Part shown: positions 27,467 through 38,600 of the stretch, one piece after another
Layout: the number at the start of each line of letters is the position of its first letter
Position numbering within the stretch: the stretch's first letter is position 1
Source of the DNA: Phytohabitans houttuyneae
Lineage (GTDB): Bacteria; Actinomycetota; Actinomycetes; Mycobacteriales; Micromonosporaceae
Reading direction: 5' to 3'
Assembly: GCF_011764425.1 (NCBI RefSeq)
Contig: NZ_BLPF01000001.1
Location: forward strand, 1,541,001 to 1,605,000
DNA: 64,000 bases
Notes under the pieces: model-generated
The model's input: the letters and a program-made list of their open reading frames with translations, nothing else
Told to the model about the DNA's origin: nothing
Database searches by the model: none
Position numbers and translations under genes: made by a program

Positions 27467-29290
27467 CTCAAGCGACTGGCGCGGCCGGGCGGCGGACCAG
27501 GCCGCCGATCAGACCCTCGCGGAGACCGGCTCGGTGGTCCGGCTCCGCGCCCGCAGCCGGGTCCTGCTCGCCTCGCTGATCCGCCCGCACCGCCGCGCGC
27601 TCGCGCTCGCCGTCGGGCTCCTGCTCCTGCAAAACGCCGCGGGCATGGCCGGACCCTTCCTAGTCATGCTCGGCATCGACAAGGGCATCCCACCCCTGCG
27701 CGACAGCGGCGACCCCACCGTGCTCATCGTGATCGCCACCGCGTTCCTGGCCGCCGCAATCGGCGAATACCTCGGCAAGCGCGGCTTCCTCATCCTCTCC
27801 GCCCGCATCGGCCAGGCCGTCCTGCTCGACCTGCGCCAGCGCGTGTACGACCACTTCCAGCGCCTCTCCATCGACTTCCACGAGCGCTACACATCCGGCC
27901 GCGTCGTCGCCCGCCTCACCAGCGACATGGACTCCATCGCCGAGCTCGTCGACGGCGGCATCGACGACCTCGTCCTCGCCGGCCTCTCCGTGCTCTCCGT
28001 CGCCGGCATCCTGCTCTGGCTCGACGCCCCGCTCGCCGCCGTCACGCTCATGGCCTTCCCGTTTCTGCTGTGGCTCTCCCGCTGGTTCGCCCGCGCCTCC
28101 GCCCGCGCGTACCGCCGCACCCGCGAAGCCGTCGCCCTCGTCATCGTCCACTTCGTCGAGTCGCTCGGCGGCATCCGCGCCGTGCAAGCCTTCCGCCGCG
28201 AGCCGCGCAACCAACAGATCTTCGAAGACCTCAACGACGACTACCGCCGCGCCAACCTGCACGCCTTCCGCCTCATCGCCATCTACTCCCCCGGCATCAA
28301 GGTCATCGGCAACATCGCCATCGCCGTCGTGCTCACCTACGGCGGCTGGCAGGTCATGCAAGGCCACACCGAAATCGGGGTACTCGCCGCATTCCTGCTC
28401 TACCTGCGCCGCTTCTTCGAGCCCATGCAGGAGCTCAGCCAGTTCTACAACGCGCTCCAGTCAGCCACCGCCGCGCTGGAAAAGCTCGCCGGTGTACTCG
28501 ACGAAAAGCCCTCGGTCCCCCACCCTCCACCCCGACCCCGCTGCCGGCCGACGCGGGTGGCGCGGTCGAGTTCCGCGCCGTGACCTTCCACTACCGCGCC
28601 GACAAACCGATCCTGCCCGCCCTCGACCTGGACATCCCAGCCGGCCAGACCGTCGCCCTCGTCGGCGCCACCGGCGCCGGCAAGTCCACCATCGCCAAGC
28701 TCGTCGCCCGCTTCTACGACCCCGTCGACGGCACCGTCACCCTCGACGGCGTCGACCTGCGCGACGTCAACGACACCGACCTGCGCCGCGCCGTCGTCAT
28801 GGTCACCCAGGAAAACCACCTCTTCTCCGGCACCGTCGCCGACAACATCCGCTTCGGCCGACCCACCGCCACCGACGACGAAGTGGCCGACGCCGCCCGC
28901 GCGATCGGCGCGCACGCCTTCATCGACGCCCTCCCGCACGGCTACGACACCGACGTACACCGCCGCGGCGGCCGCCTCTCCGCCGGCCAACGCCAACTCG
29001 TCGCGTTCGCCCGCGCCTTCCTCGCCGACCCCACCGTCCTCATCCTCGACGAGGCCACCTCATCCCTCGACGTCCCCAGCGAACGCCTCGTCCAGCACGC
29101 CCTCCGCACCATCCTCCGCGAACGCACCGCCCTCGTCATCGCCCACCGCCTGTCCACAGTGGAAATCGCCGACCGCGTCCTCGTCCTCGAAGCCGGCCGC
29201 ATCGTCGAAGACGGCCCCCCAGCCACCCTCATCACCAGCGGCGGGCGCTACGCCCGACTTCACACCCTCTGGCACGATAGCCTCATCTAA
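27456..29290 (+). CDS. ABC exporter half, canonical ATPase, one frameshift
   Basis: The partner subunit, 611 residues once one missing base in the C run at 28517-28521 is allowed for. The first frame gives the membrane domain ([40 protein letters not shown]-like block). The second gives the ATPase: Walker [10 protein letters not shown], signature LSAGQRQL, Walker [12 protein letters not shown] with the catalytic Glu, and IAHRLST. With the degenerate first subunit this makes a classic heterodimeric exporter of lipids, peptides or drugs. The shift falls in the linker between domains and may be a sequence error. Confidence 0.85.
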
Positions 29291-29389
29291 TCCACCACCG
29301 CGGCGAGCCGGCACCCGCGCCTCCGCGCCTTGTCTGCGGCATGACAGTGCGTCTGATCATGCGGTTCGGCGCCGCTGTACTCTTTGCCG

Positions 29390-29950
29390 GTGACGTTGCC
29401 GAGCGACGAACGCGAGCGGTTACTCTCGCTTTACCGACATCGGGTGGATACGTACCTCGACGTCGACCCGGAGTTTGGACAACGTTGGCGGAGCTGGTGC
29501 AGGACGCTGTTGTCGTACGGGGGCTTATTGGTCGTTGCGCCGGCCGCCCCCGAGTCGGACCTTGAGAGGTTGCTCTCCAGCGCGGTTGCGTTCGGACCGG
29601 AAGCGCGATCCATCCAAGCAGATGTCGGGGAATGTCATCGGAACGTCGCGGAACTCTGGATCGACGGAGCGATCGAGGCAATCGGCACCGGCTATGCGCT
29701 GTCCGCCGACGAACTCTGGCGTCAGCACTCGTGGGGCGTGGATGTCGGAGGTGTGCTGGTAGAGACCACCGATGAACGGTGCGCCTACATGGGTATCGTG
29801 CTACCCGCGCGGGCGCCGAGCATGCAGTTCGCCGGGAGCAACGCCCAAGAGCACCTCAAGACGGTGCTACGGCAACGTGGTCCTCGAGCCGCAGAGCTGA
29901 TCGGCATGATCCGAGAGCTTACGAGCTTGGGTCAGGCCCGACCCACCTGA
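29390..29950 (+). CDS. Hypothetical protein
   Basis: A 186-residue soluble protein; GTG 29390 is taken, with TTG 29384 as alternative. It begins with a charged helix (LPSDERERLLSLYRHRVDTY) and contains AAPESDLERLLSSAVAFGPE, ELWRQHSWGVDVGGVLVETT and a helical end (LKTVLRQRGPRAAELIGMIR). No family or active-site motif is recognised. It follows the ABC operon by about 100 bp on the same strand. Confidence 0.65.
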   Translation: MTLPSDERERLLSLYRHRVDTYLDVDPEFGQRWRSWCRTLLSYGGLLVVAPAAPESDLERLLSSAVAFGPEARSIQADVGECHRNVAELWIDGAIEAIGTGYALSADELWRQHSWGVDVGGVLVETTDERCAYMGIVLPARAPSMQFAGSNAQEHLKTVLRQRGPRAAELIGMIRELTSLGQARPT

Positions 29951-30293
29951 GACTCATCCAGGCCGCCACGGCCCCTACACCAGGTGCACCAGCTCTGCGC
30001 CCCGCGAGACGAGCACAGAGAGCAAGGCGGGCGGCAGCACGCACGGTCGGCGGCTACTTCCGGGCATCGCGTGAGGCGGATGGAGTGCTCGTCGTGCTGG
30101 AGATTGATTTCCTGGCCGAAGCGCTCAACCCGGAGCCCGAACAACCTGCTCCAGGCTGGCGGCCTGCGCGAACCACATGTTCGGTGCATCCACCCTCTAC
30201 AAGCCCACCGTCACCTCAGTCCCGCCGCCGGGCTGTACGCATCGAGGCGCGTCGCGGCACCCGTCTTGCGTCGAGGGGATCCGGCCAGACACC
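29951..30293. other. Intergenic, nothing firmly recognised
   Basis: Frames are open on both strands but lack coding character or family motifs. A stretch reading GYFRASREADGVLVVLEID could be a short relic; I cannot assign it. Confidence 0.4.
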
Positions 30294-30716
30294 TCACTTG
30301 GCTTGTGTGCGGTATTCGCGGCGGATGACCAGCCGCAGGCCCGACCAGATCTCGTCGATCGCACATACCTTGTTGTCGACCAACCCGGTCGGCAGCGCGA
30401 CTTCACGGACGACGTCCTCGGTAACGTCCGTGGGCACCTTCGACGCTCGTTTCGGCCAGGCGACCCAGAAGCCGCCGTCCTGGGCCATGCCGCGTCTGAC
30501 CTCGTCGAGGCGGGCCTGCAACTCGTGGCGTCCGGTCACGAACAGCACGATCACGTCGGTCGGCGCGTCGGCAGCCAGGCCGTACCGGATGACGACCCCG
30601 TCGGGCAGGCCATCGAATTTGGCCTCGAAACCAGTCGGCGCGTCCAACAGTGCGACTCGGTGACCCGGCTTGATGCCGAGCTTGCGGTGCAGCGGCGTGC
30701 CCGAGTAACCAGCCAT
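30294..30716 (-). CDS. DUF3052 family protein
   Basis: A 140-residue protein from ATG 30716. It opens MAGYSGTPLHRKLGIKPGHR, the characteristic start of DUF3052 proteins (GYSGTPLxKKLGIKxGxR), continues with VIVLFVTGRHELQARLDEVR and GGFWVAWPKRASKVPTDVTE, and ends LVDNKVCAIDEIWSGLRLVI. The W-P-K-K/R-A-S-K and V-C-A-I-D-E-x-W-S-G-L-x motifs are the conserved core. The family is common in actinomycetes, about 135-145 residues, function unknown. The gene is intact and stands alone. Confidence 0.92.
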   Translation of the reverse strand: MAGYSGTPLHRKLGIKPGHRVALLDAPTGFEAKFDGLPDGVVIRYGLAADAPTDVIVLFVTGRHELQARLDEVRRGMAQDGGFWVAWPKRASKVPTDVTEDVVREVALPTGLVDNKVCAIDEIWSGLRLVIRREYRTQAK

Positions 30717-31096
30717 GTCACCCCATCGCCCCGCGTTGCCGGACACTCGTGGATCGTAGTGGTGCGGCCGAGGCTTACGCATCCGCCGAGCCACCGAGCA
30801 GGCCGTCCCACTCTGTACGCGCGGTTCGCGGCAGAAGAGTGCGCCACACCGGTACGGTGTCGACGTGATACGAGGGTGCCCAGAGTGCGGGGCCCACTGG
30901 TGCGCCGCTGCTGTTCGGTCTCCCCGTCGGGAAGCCCGTGAGGTAGCCGCAAAGGCGAATTGCGCTCGGCGGTTGCTCGCCGACGGCGAGCACCTAATCT
31001 TGCGGCTAGCACCATGTATCTGGCATGGAGTGAGTCTCTGGATTGGACGGCTCTGCGATCACTTGGAGGGCGTCCACGGCAGGTTGAGGCCATAAG
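30717..31096. other. Intergenic with motif variant
   Basis: No gene accepted. A GGTTCGCGGCAGAAGAGTGC sequence near 30825 is a variant of the dispersed motif also seen near 21906 and 60368. A plus-strand frame starting RGCPECGAHWC may be a short relic of a zinc-binding N-terminus. Confidence 0.4.
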
Positions 31097-32754
31097 TCAG
31101 GGCATTGTGAAGCAAGAATGGCCCTCGGAGGTCGAGCTCGGCATGAGAACGTCGGTGATAGAACTTGACATACTCCTCCCGCCGCCTGAAGGCTTATAAT
31201 TCGCAATTGCGCCAACAAGATACAATTGCCGAAGGATAGTGTCCGCCTCTAAGGCGGAAGGCCCATCCTGGTTCGAAAATAGGTCGAGAAAGTCCTCACG
31301 CGAAAAGCGACGCGCTGGAAGCCGCGTCATCGCGCTGATTACGCCTTGAGCAATGGAGGCGTCGACCATCCCGATGAGTTCGTTGATCACCTCGCCGGTG
31401 AAGTAGTACTTGCAGTAGGAATTTGCACCGGCACGAATTCGGTCGATGTCGAGCCCTTGTTGAGGATTTAGCTCATCCTGGATGTATCGCATAAGCATGA
31501 CCATGTCGCGAGGAGTGGATCTAGTTAGTTCTAAGAGATAGCGTGGCATCGGAATTCGCCGAGGCCGTGTTCGTTTGCCCACCTCCATATACGAAGGAAA
31601 GTAAGTCTCTAAGAGATCCCCAGTCGATGCCCCGCGGGCGGCTACCTTCTTCTCCAGCATTTCCCAAAGTATTGAATCCTTCGGCGTCTCAAGCCCATAA
31701 TCCCACTTAAGCTCGACACCCCAAGCATGTCGAATCTTGTTGGAGTCAGGAATAGGGATCTTTAAAAACACATCACTCCGACATAGGAGGCATATACGCA
31801 CTCGGGACTCAGCACTCCGCAGTTGTTGATGCGCCCGCGTGGATGCCCTAAGCAACGCGGCTAACTGTTTCCAATACGAGTCGGTGCCTATCTCTGCGCT
31901 GTCGAGACCGTCGAGTGCCAGTACATGCGTGCTCGAAGTCCTTGCTTTACACACTATGTCGGCCAAGAGATCCCTTAATTGGCCAATGTTGACGCGGGTC
32001 TCGTGTCCACTCGCCGATGTAAACTCGTAAATCCTCGGCACCGCAAACTTGTGCTGCTTGCGTCTAATCTCACGCAAAACTGTCCGGAAGTCACCGGTCG
32101 CGACGCCAGCCATCCTCAGCTCGGCATGCAGACTCACGGTCTCAGGGTCCAACTGGGGTGAGGCGCCGTTGTCCGCCATAAGACTATCGAATAGGTGAGT
32201 CCAAATCCAAGTTGACCATGCAAGTTCAGTCAACTCAGCCCCAGATTCGGACAGGCTTAGGTCAGTTTTCAGCGCTCCACGGAGCTCGCCCAGATCTTCG
32301 CGCCGAATGAAGAATTGACTGGCTTCTGGTGCCTGGAGCCGGAGATACTCCACATAGCTCGACTTGCCCGCCCCCTTGGGGCCTATTAGAAGGTATGCGT
32401 CCCCTCACATATCCGCTTTGCAACCCCACTGTGATCAAGAAAGCTGTTAACAAAGTACAGAGGCCACTTCTCGGCCTCAGCCTCTGCCGACGCCTCTCCG
32501 AAATAGAGGCTCTTGAAAAACCTAGGCTCGGCGGACACGTCGCACCACCGCCCTCCGCTAGGGAGTTTTTGGCCGAGTTCGTATCGACCCGTCCGAGCGT
32601 AACCCTCGTCGCGATGTCCGTGCGGGAAACTGGCGAACGCAGCAGGATGTTCTGCTACTCGCGTCACCAGCAGGTACTGTCCGTCGGCAAATGAACGCAT
32701 GGCCACACTGCGCAGCGAGTCCCCTTCGGGCACGCGAACTATCAAGCCACTCAA
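31097..32754 (-). CDS. Sll1717-type P-loop ATPase, one frameshift
   Basis: Two minus-strand frames make one 552-residue protein if one base is missing from the G run at 32401-32404. The N-terminal frame ends SLYFGEASAEAEAEKWPLYF and VAKRICEG; the other resumes DAYLLIGPKGAGKSSYVEYL with a perfect Walker A (GPKGAGKSS), a HVLALDGLDSAEIG Walker B-like strand and a long helical C-terminus. 'YFGxxxAE...' followed by this P-loop is the layout of the Sll1717 family of ATPases, which often occur in defence islands. It also has a 75-residue N-terminal extension of unknown role. GC content is lower than the neighbours, suggesting transfer. Confidence 0.75.
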
Positions 32755-32970
32755 CCGTTGCCGATTTGAACCTTTCGATCGCCTAATTCATCACGTCGCG
32801 CCTGCCTCACGATCACACCTCGTCACTCCATCGCAGAAGTACCGCCGGCAGCAGCTGCCCTGCGATCATCGCCGGCTTACTTGGCGGCCGACTCGGAGAC
32901 TTCGGGGTCGTCTTCGGTATCCTGCCCCCTCACGCTGACCCTCAAGCGTCAGCCGACCCAGCGCACCACT

Positions 32971-32987
32971 TTCGGCATGAGCGGATG
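32971..32987 (+). repeat. Dispersed intergenic motif
   Basis: TTCGGCATGAGCGGATG in the gap (32755-33078) that separates the ATPase from the secreted protein and contains no other recognised feature. Confidence 0.45.
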
Positions 32988-33078
32988 TTGGTCGGGGTGG
33001 GGCCGCGGCGTCCGCCTGTGGTGAGGGCGCTGTTGGGCGTGACACCGCCACGATTGGCGGCGCCGGCCTCCACCCCGA

Positions 33079-33120
33079 CACGGAGCCAAGTCAGGGGTGA
33101 GGCCTTGACCTGGCTCCGTG
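33079..33120. terminator. Terminator hairpin after the secreted-protein gene
   Basis: CACGGAGCCAAGTCA pairs with TGACCTGGCTCCGTG at 14 of 15 positions around a 12-base loop, 45 bp beyond the stop of the minus-strand secreted-protein gene. Confidence 0.65.
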
Positions 33121-33164
33121 CGTTGTCCGAGGACCGACCTGCGGTCAGGTGGTGGAGGTGTGGA

Positions 33165-33602
33165 TCAGAAGTACAGGGTCCTGGACTTCGTATACGTCGT
33201 GTACTGGTTGCCCGGGTAGAACGTCGACCCGGACACGGTGATCTGAGCGGTGGTGAACCCGTAGCTGGAGTTCAGGTTGCCGCTGAAGATCTGGCAGTTC
33301 TGGTAGTAGACCGTGTGAAGGGCGATGGCGCTTCCCGCCGCGATGGTGACTGAGGAGCTCGGGTAGGTGCTTTCCCCGCACAGCGTCACCGAGTAGCTCG
33401 CCTGGGTGCTCCCCGTCGTCGCGGTCACGCTGCCGGTGGCGGTGCCGAGCGACTGGGTGTTGTTGTAGCCGCCCTTGACGGAGACGGTGAACGGGGCCGT
33501 AGCCGCCTGGGCGCTGGTCGCGGGAACCAGGGCCACCGCAACCAAGCCGACGGCGGTCGCGACCAACAGGCGGATGGAGCGGAAGCGACGAATTTTGGGC
33601 AT
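33165..33602 (-). CDS. Secreted small protein
   Basis: A 145-residue protein from ATG 33602, with AGGAG in good position. It has a textbook Sec signal peptide: a basic start (MPKIRRFRSIR), hydrophobic core (LLVATAVGLVAVALVPA) and cleavage at ATSAQAA-TAP. The mature part is rich in Thr, Ser, Tyr and Gly with repeated beta strands (TATGSVTATTGSTQASYSVT) and two cysteines that could form one disulphide. It is probably an extracellular beta-sandwich protein. No family is recognised. A hairpin terminator follows. Confidence 0.8.
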   Translation of the reverse strand: MPKIRRFRSIRLLVATAVGLVAVALVPATSAQAATAPFTVSVKGGYNNTQSLGTATGSVTATTGSTQASYSVTLCGESTYPSSSVTIAAGSAIALHTVYYQNCQIFSGNLNSSYGFTTAQITVSGSTFYPGNQYTTYTKSRTLYF

Positions 33603-33767
33603 GCTGACTCCTGATGTGGCGGGGAAAGCGCAGGAACAAAACGCAAGGAAATCGACCGGATTCGTCTGCGGTCGATCGCGCCGCAGCGCCGACTACATCG
33701 GCGTCAGTAAATATTATGGCCGGCTACCTCTGCATGTCCAGCCCTCGCCAGACAGACGGGGGCCTTC

Positions 33768-34016
33768 GTGAGCCCTCTGGGCTACGCCGCCTTCTGCGAA
33801 CGCCTGGACGAAGGCCCCAAATTCGCGTCATGGCTCACCCGGCTACGTGACGAGATCAGTGACATACGCACCGAAGCACCCGCCAACAAGCGGGTCATAC
33901 GACTCCAACACGACCTGGTCGACCTGATCGAAATCCTCGACCCGAAGCAGCAACGCCTCCGCCGTCGCCCCCGACGACCACCCGCACCAGCCCACGACCA
34001 GCAGCCCACGCGATAG
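33768..34016 (+). CDS. Small charged hypothetical protein
   Basis: An 82-residue protein from GTG 33768. It is helical and charged (LDEGPKFASWLTRLRDEISD; RVIRLQHDLVDLIEILDPKQ), ending in a basic proline-rich tail (RRRPRRPPAPAH). Codon use is strongly GC3-biased, which favours it being real. It could be a nucleic-acid-binding or adaptor peptide; no family known. Confidence 0.5.
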   Translation: MSPLGYAAFCERLDEGPKFASWLTRLRDEISDIRTEAPANKRVIRLQHDLVDLIEILDPKQQRLRRRPRRPPAPAHDQQPTR

Positions 34017-34119
34017 GCCCCCGCCTGCTGCCCAGGGCCTGCGAGCTGTAGGGCGACTTCCGCGGGATGACGTGGTGGCCAGCATCAGGGCGTCTGCGGC
34101 GGATCGAATGGCTGGCTTC

Positions 34120-34353
34120 ATGTCGATGCACGATCTGGCCGTTACCACGACGCCGGTCCCGGACGCTGGCCCGATAGACGTCATTTGGGTCCGGCCGCAG
34201 CCATCCGAGGATCCCGACTCCCAGGACGTCCTGATCGAGCATCGCGCTCCAACCAGCTGGGACGACCGGATCGTGCGCCCCGCTCCAGAAGCTGTCTCGC
34301 TGTTCTGGCGGTTCGTCCGCGAGAAGTGGGGCATCGAAGCCCTCGAACGATAA
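34120..34353 (+). CDS. Small hypothetical protein
   Basis: A 77-residue acidic protein; ATG 34120 is taken, with GTG 34072 as a longer alternative. It contains PIDVIWVRPQPSEDPDSQDV, then SWDDRIVRPAPEAVSLFWRF and a closing helix VREKWGIEALER. The pattern of strands then helix suggests a compact domain. No family recognised. Confidence 0.45.
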   Translation: MSMHDLAVTTTPVPDAGPIDVIWVRPQPSEDPDSQDVLIEHRAPTSWDDRIVRPAPEAVSLFWRFVREKWGIEALER

Positions 34354-34413
34354 AGCTCCAACGCACTCAACTCGGCCACGAGCGGACGTCAACGATCCAG
34401 TACCGCTACGCTC

Positions 34414-34442
34414 GGTAGCGTCCGGATCGCGGCAAATGAGCA
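34414..34442 (+). repeat. Dispersed intergenic motif
   Basis: GGTAGCGTCCGGATCGCGGC followed by AAATGAGCA. The left half is identical to the 7278 copy over GGATCGCGGC; a second, weaker half-site (CCACGAGCGGACGTC) lies 40 bp upstream. Confidence 0.5.
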
Positions 34443-34538
34443 CGCCCCGGACCTGGCCAGGATACTCGCGCTTTGGTCGCTATGGCGCCCGAGACGCGTT
34501 CGCTCGCTCCTACACACCGCAAGCAGCATGATGGGATT

Positions 34539-35066
34539 TCAATAAAGCCCGCGCCGACCGTGCCCCCGCCTGTAAAGCCGTTCAGTGGCGGCGTTAATAT
34601 CAACCCCTTTTACCTTTTTCACAAACACCTCGTAGGAATTCAGAAAAGAGTTTTGCGATCCCCTGTACTGCCGCTCCGCGTCGACATGCGCCTTAATGCA
34701 GTCCCAAGTTCGCACCAGCCGATATGTAGTCTGCACTGCGATGAAGTCCCAATCGGCTAGACCGTACTCCGCGAGATAGCTCAGGTGCTGATAATAGCAA
34801 CTTACTTCGAAGGCTCGACCTCTAAGCGGCTCAGGGAGCCTGGTGAAGCCCAGGGCCGCATCGTGCTTCGGCAGCTCCTCCCATAGTTCCGCCTCCCTGA
34901 GGGTGAATTCCGGCAGTCGTTGAGCTCTAAGCGCGTCGAGGACTACGGGTAGGTGGTTGGCGTTCTGGTTCAAGCGAAGCGCGCGTCCGGCCAAGAACGA
35001 AGACGTGATAACGGCGGCTAACGCAACTGCAAGGGCTAAGACATTGATCAGCTGCGGGACATCCAT
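34539..35066 (-). CDS. DUF4760-like membrane protein
   Basis: A 175-residue protein from ATG 35066, preceded by a GGGGGTGC site. One N-terminal membrane helix (LINVLALAVALAAVITSSFL) leads into a helical cytosolic domain (RLNQNANHLPVVLDALRAQR; FEVSCYYQHLSYLAEYGLAD; LVRTWDCIKAHVDAERQYRG). A single helix followed by 'N-x-N-H-x-P-V-x-x-x-L' and a 'Y-Y-x-x-L-x-x-L-x-x-x-G' helix is the DUF4760-type layout. Function unknown; related proteins are scattered in accessory regions of actinomycetes. Confidence 0.75.
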   Translation of the reverse strand: MDVPQLINVLALAVALAAVITSSFLAGRALRLNQNANHLPVVLDALRAQRLPEFTLREAELWEELPKHDAALGFTRLPEPLRGRAFEVSCYYQHLSYLAEYGLADWDFIAVQTTYRLVRTWDCIKAHVDAERQYRGSQNSFLNSYEVFVKKVKGVDINAATERLYRRGHGRRGLY

Positions 35067-35650
35067 TGCACCCCCAAGAGACTGTTTCCCTCAGGGTACG
35101 TGGGTCTGGCAAAGGGCTGAGGCGGCTAGGTAACACCGCGATACAGCTCATGCTGTCCTCTATCTAATCCTGATTCTGTTCTGTCAATGTGATCTAGCGT
35201 GAACCAGAAGATTAATTAGGCTGAACACACTCATCGGCATGAGCGTGAGTTCGCCTGCGTTGTGAGTCGCACAGGCGAGCGTCTGGCGGGGTCGGGGGTG
35301 TGCAAGTGCTGGTCTTGTGTACCATGCGCGGCATGTCTGTCATCTTGATGGATCTTGTTCGTTCCGACCGCACCGTTGATCTGCGTGCCCACCTCGGTGG
35401 GGACGCGCCGCTGCCCTTTACCGGCCGTCGCTTCGAGGCCGCCAGTGACCTGATCGACCTGACACCCGCGATGGAACCAATGGCAGCAAATTCGCTGCTG
35501 CGCAGATGATCGGTCAAATTTTCTGCCGAGGTCGTGATCGACTGCTCGCGGTGCTCTTGGCCGGCAGATGATTCGCCTGCTAATGAGGATTCCATCGTTG
35601 ACATCACCAGATTCCGTCGTTCTTGCCGTAGCTGGGAGGTGAAGGTCGAG
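35067..35650. other. Region upstream of the NACHT gene
   Basis: Holds a weak dispersed-motif copy (CATCGGCATGAGCGTGAG, near 35231) and a 60-codon frame from about 35327 (VRSDRTVDLRAHLGGDAPLP) that may be a small gene or a relic. The NACHT frame is open to 35534, but those residues look non-coding. Confidence 0.4.
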
Positions 35651-38600
35651 GTGGGTGTGGTCGAGACGGCGCTGCTGCGTGCGGCGGGTTCGGTGGTGAC
35701 CAGGGCAGGAAAGTTGTGGCTGGGCCGCCGCAGGGAACAGCGAGAACGCGAGACTTCGTTGATCGAGTTGATTGGCGCGGGGATCACCGACGACCTCGGC
35801 TTGCGGCGGGCGGCGCGGCGGCGAGATGACATCGTCGACATCGTCTACGAGCGGCTAAAACCGTTGGTCCGCCGCCGCGACGGTCGACTGCCAGACAACG
35901 AGATCGCTGCGGCCCTGAACGCGGTCGCTGACACCCTGGACGCTGCGGACCTGTCCGATGAGGCACTGTTCGCCGACGACGTCGACCCGGCGCTGCTGGC
36001 TACCCGGCTACGCCGGGAATTGCCCGATGTCCCCAGCCAGGCCGGACTAAACGAGGCAGCTGTCCACCTGTACGGCCGAGTCCTGGACGACTGCTGTGTC
36101 TGCGTAACCCAACTCGTGGTCCAACTAGGCCCGTTCCAGGCCCGCGCGGCGGTGCGCATGCTGGAACGGCTCACCACAGTGGCTGACAGCCTCGCCCAGG
36201 TCCTTGCCCGAGTGCCGGTGACCAGCCTGGACGCGCCCTCCGGCGACCGTCACGACGACGAGTTCCGTACCCGCTATCTAAGCCACGTGCTCGACAAGCT
36301 GGACCTACTGGAGTTGTTCGGCGTCAATGTGCACCGCTATCAGCTGCGCACCCCGTTGAGCATCGCCTACATCAGCCTGGCCGTCACCGGGACGAGCGCT
36401 CGCGGTCCGCGGCGCGGGTTCCGCTGGGATCCCGGCCGCTTCCGGCACGACAACGCAGGTGGCGATGCCTCGGTTCGTGCCGAACAGGCCCTGGGTAACG
36501 CCGACCGGATCCTCCTGCGCGGCGACGCCGGCTCCGGCAAGACCACCCTGCTGCAATGGATCGCGATCACCGCGGCCCGCCATGGCTTCACCGGCGACCT
36601 GGAACCCTGGAACGGGCGCACGCCGTTCCTGATCCGCCTGCGTGACTACGTCAAGCAGGCGCTGCCGCCACCGGAACGGTTCCTCGACAAGCTCGCCGCC
36701 ACGATCGCCGGACGTATGCCAGCACTATGGGTACACCGTCGGCTGACCGCCGGCGCCATCCTGCTCGTCGACGGCGTCGACGAGGTTCCCGAGAGCCAGC
36801 GGCGTGAAGTCCGCGAATGGCTCCGCGGCCTGCTCCGGGAGTACCCGGACCTGCGGGTCGTGGTGACGTCGCGGCCCGCCGCCGCCTCCGCCCGCTGGCT
36901 CAACACGGAGGGATTCACCTCGATCATCCTGGAACGGATGAGCCCGGCCGACATCAAAGCGCTGATCCGCCACTGGCACGATGCTGTCCGCCGCGCCGGC
37001 GACCTGCCCTGCGAACCACACCGCCTACCCGGCTACGAGCAACGCCTGCTCGTCCAGCTCGACAGCAGCGCACACCTGCAGAACCTCGCCGCCAGCCCAT
37101 TGCTGTGCGCAATGCTGTGTGCACTGAACCTCGACCGCGACAGCAACCTGCCCCGCAACCGAATGGACATCTACCAAGCCGCCGTCGACATGCTCCTGCA
37201 CAAACGCGACGACAAGCGGGGCGTCCACAACGAACTACCGGAACTCACCAGCAGCGACCAAGCTCTGCTCCTTCAGGAGATCGCCTGGTGGCTGACCGAA
37301 AACGGCCGCACCGAACTGTCCCGCGAGGAAGCCGCAAAGCGGCTCGAGCAGCGGCTGGCCGGAATCAGGCACATCACCGCGCCCGCCACCGCCGTACTCG
37401 AGCACATGATCCAGCGCAGCGGCATCCTGCGCGAACCGATACCCGACCGCATCGACTTCGTCCACCGCACCTTCCAGGAATACCTCGCCGCCCGCGAAGC
37501 CGCCGACCAAGGACGCGCCGGCGCGCTGCTCATGCACGCTCACCTCGACACCTGGCGCGAAACCATCATCCTTGCCGCCGGCCACGCCCACACACCCGTC
37601 CGCAAAGAACTCCTCGCCGGCCTGCTCACCCTCGCCGATCGACAACCCCAGCACACCCGGAAACTGCGCCTACTCGCCGCAGCCTGCCTCGAAACTGCAC
37701 CGGCAGTCGACCCGGAAATCCTCGCCCGAATCCGTGCGTTCCTTCGCGGGCTCATGCCTCGATCCCTGGCCGAGGCACGATCCCTGGCCTCAGTCGGAGA
37801 ACCACTACTCGTCGAGCTCCCCAAGGACTTGAGCACCCTGAGCGAAGCCCAGGCAGCAGCCACGGTCCAGACCGCAGCCTTGGTCAACGGTCCCACCGCA
37901 CTCAATACACTCGCCCGATACGCCACCGACCCACGCCCACGCGTCCAGCGACAGCTCGTCACGGCCTGGGACTACTTCGATCCCAGCGACTACGCCGACC
38001 ACGTCCTCGCCGACGCACCTCTGGACAACGGCTCGGTGACGATCCGCAGCGCAACACTGCTTCCGGCGCTGCCCCGGCTACGACACCTCACCGACACACA
38101 CATCGTCCTCCAGGCCCAGAAACTCGATCTCGATCTGCTCGCGGACGTCCCTCACCTGACCAGGGCGAGCTTCTTCGCAGGATTCACCGGAAACATCCAG
38201 GAACTCGCCAAGCATCCCGACCTCGACTACCTCGCGATCGACGTTGACCGTCAGAGGCAGAACCTCTCAGTGCTGCAAGAGCTGCCGAATCTGGCAGACC
38301 TAGGCCTGTACAGCCTGGCACCCAGTCAAGACCTCGCCGTGCTCACCCGCCTACAGAAGCTGTCAGGCCTCAGCCTCGCTGGTGTTCTGGTCAGCGACGA
38401 GTTCCTCGCCGGACTCCCCGTACTCGAATACCTCTGGCTCGCACCGCCGGCGGCGTGGGACCCGGGGAACCTGAGCCCACTCACCAACCTGCCGTCCTTG
38501 TCGCTGGACTTGCCAGATGAGCCCCCGGAGGCATCTCCCGGCTGATTGACCAGCTCCATCAACTCAGAAACCTTAAACAGCTGCTTCTTACCGGGTGCAC

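Noticed and set aside
27660-28996. Minus-strand Glu/Asp/Val-rich frames opposite the ABC exporter genes
   Set aside because: Typical antisense reading of high-GC coding DNA; the sense ABC genes have all catalytic motifs.
30865-31095. Small frame beginning IRGCPECGAHWC
   Set aside because: The Cys pair is attractive, but coding character is lost after 40 residues and no start site is convincing.
36817-38247. 476-codon Arg/Pro-rich frame inside the NACHT gene
   Set aside because: Off-frame reading of GC-rich coding DNA; composition is that of a shadow.
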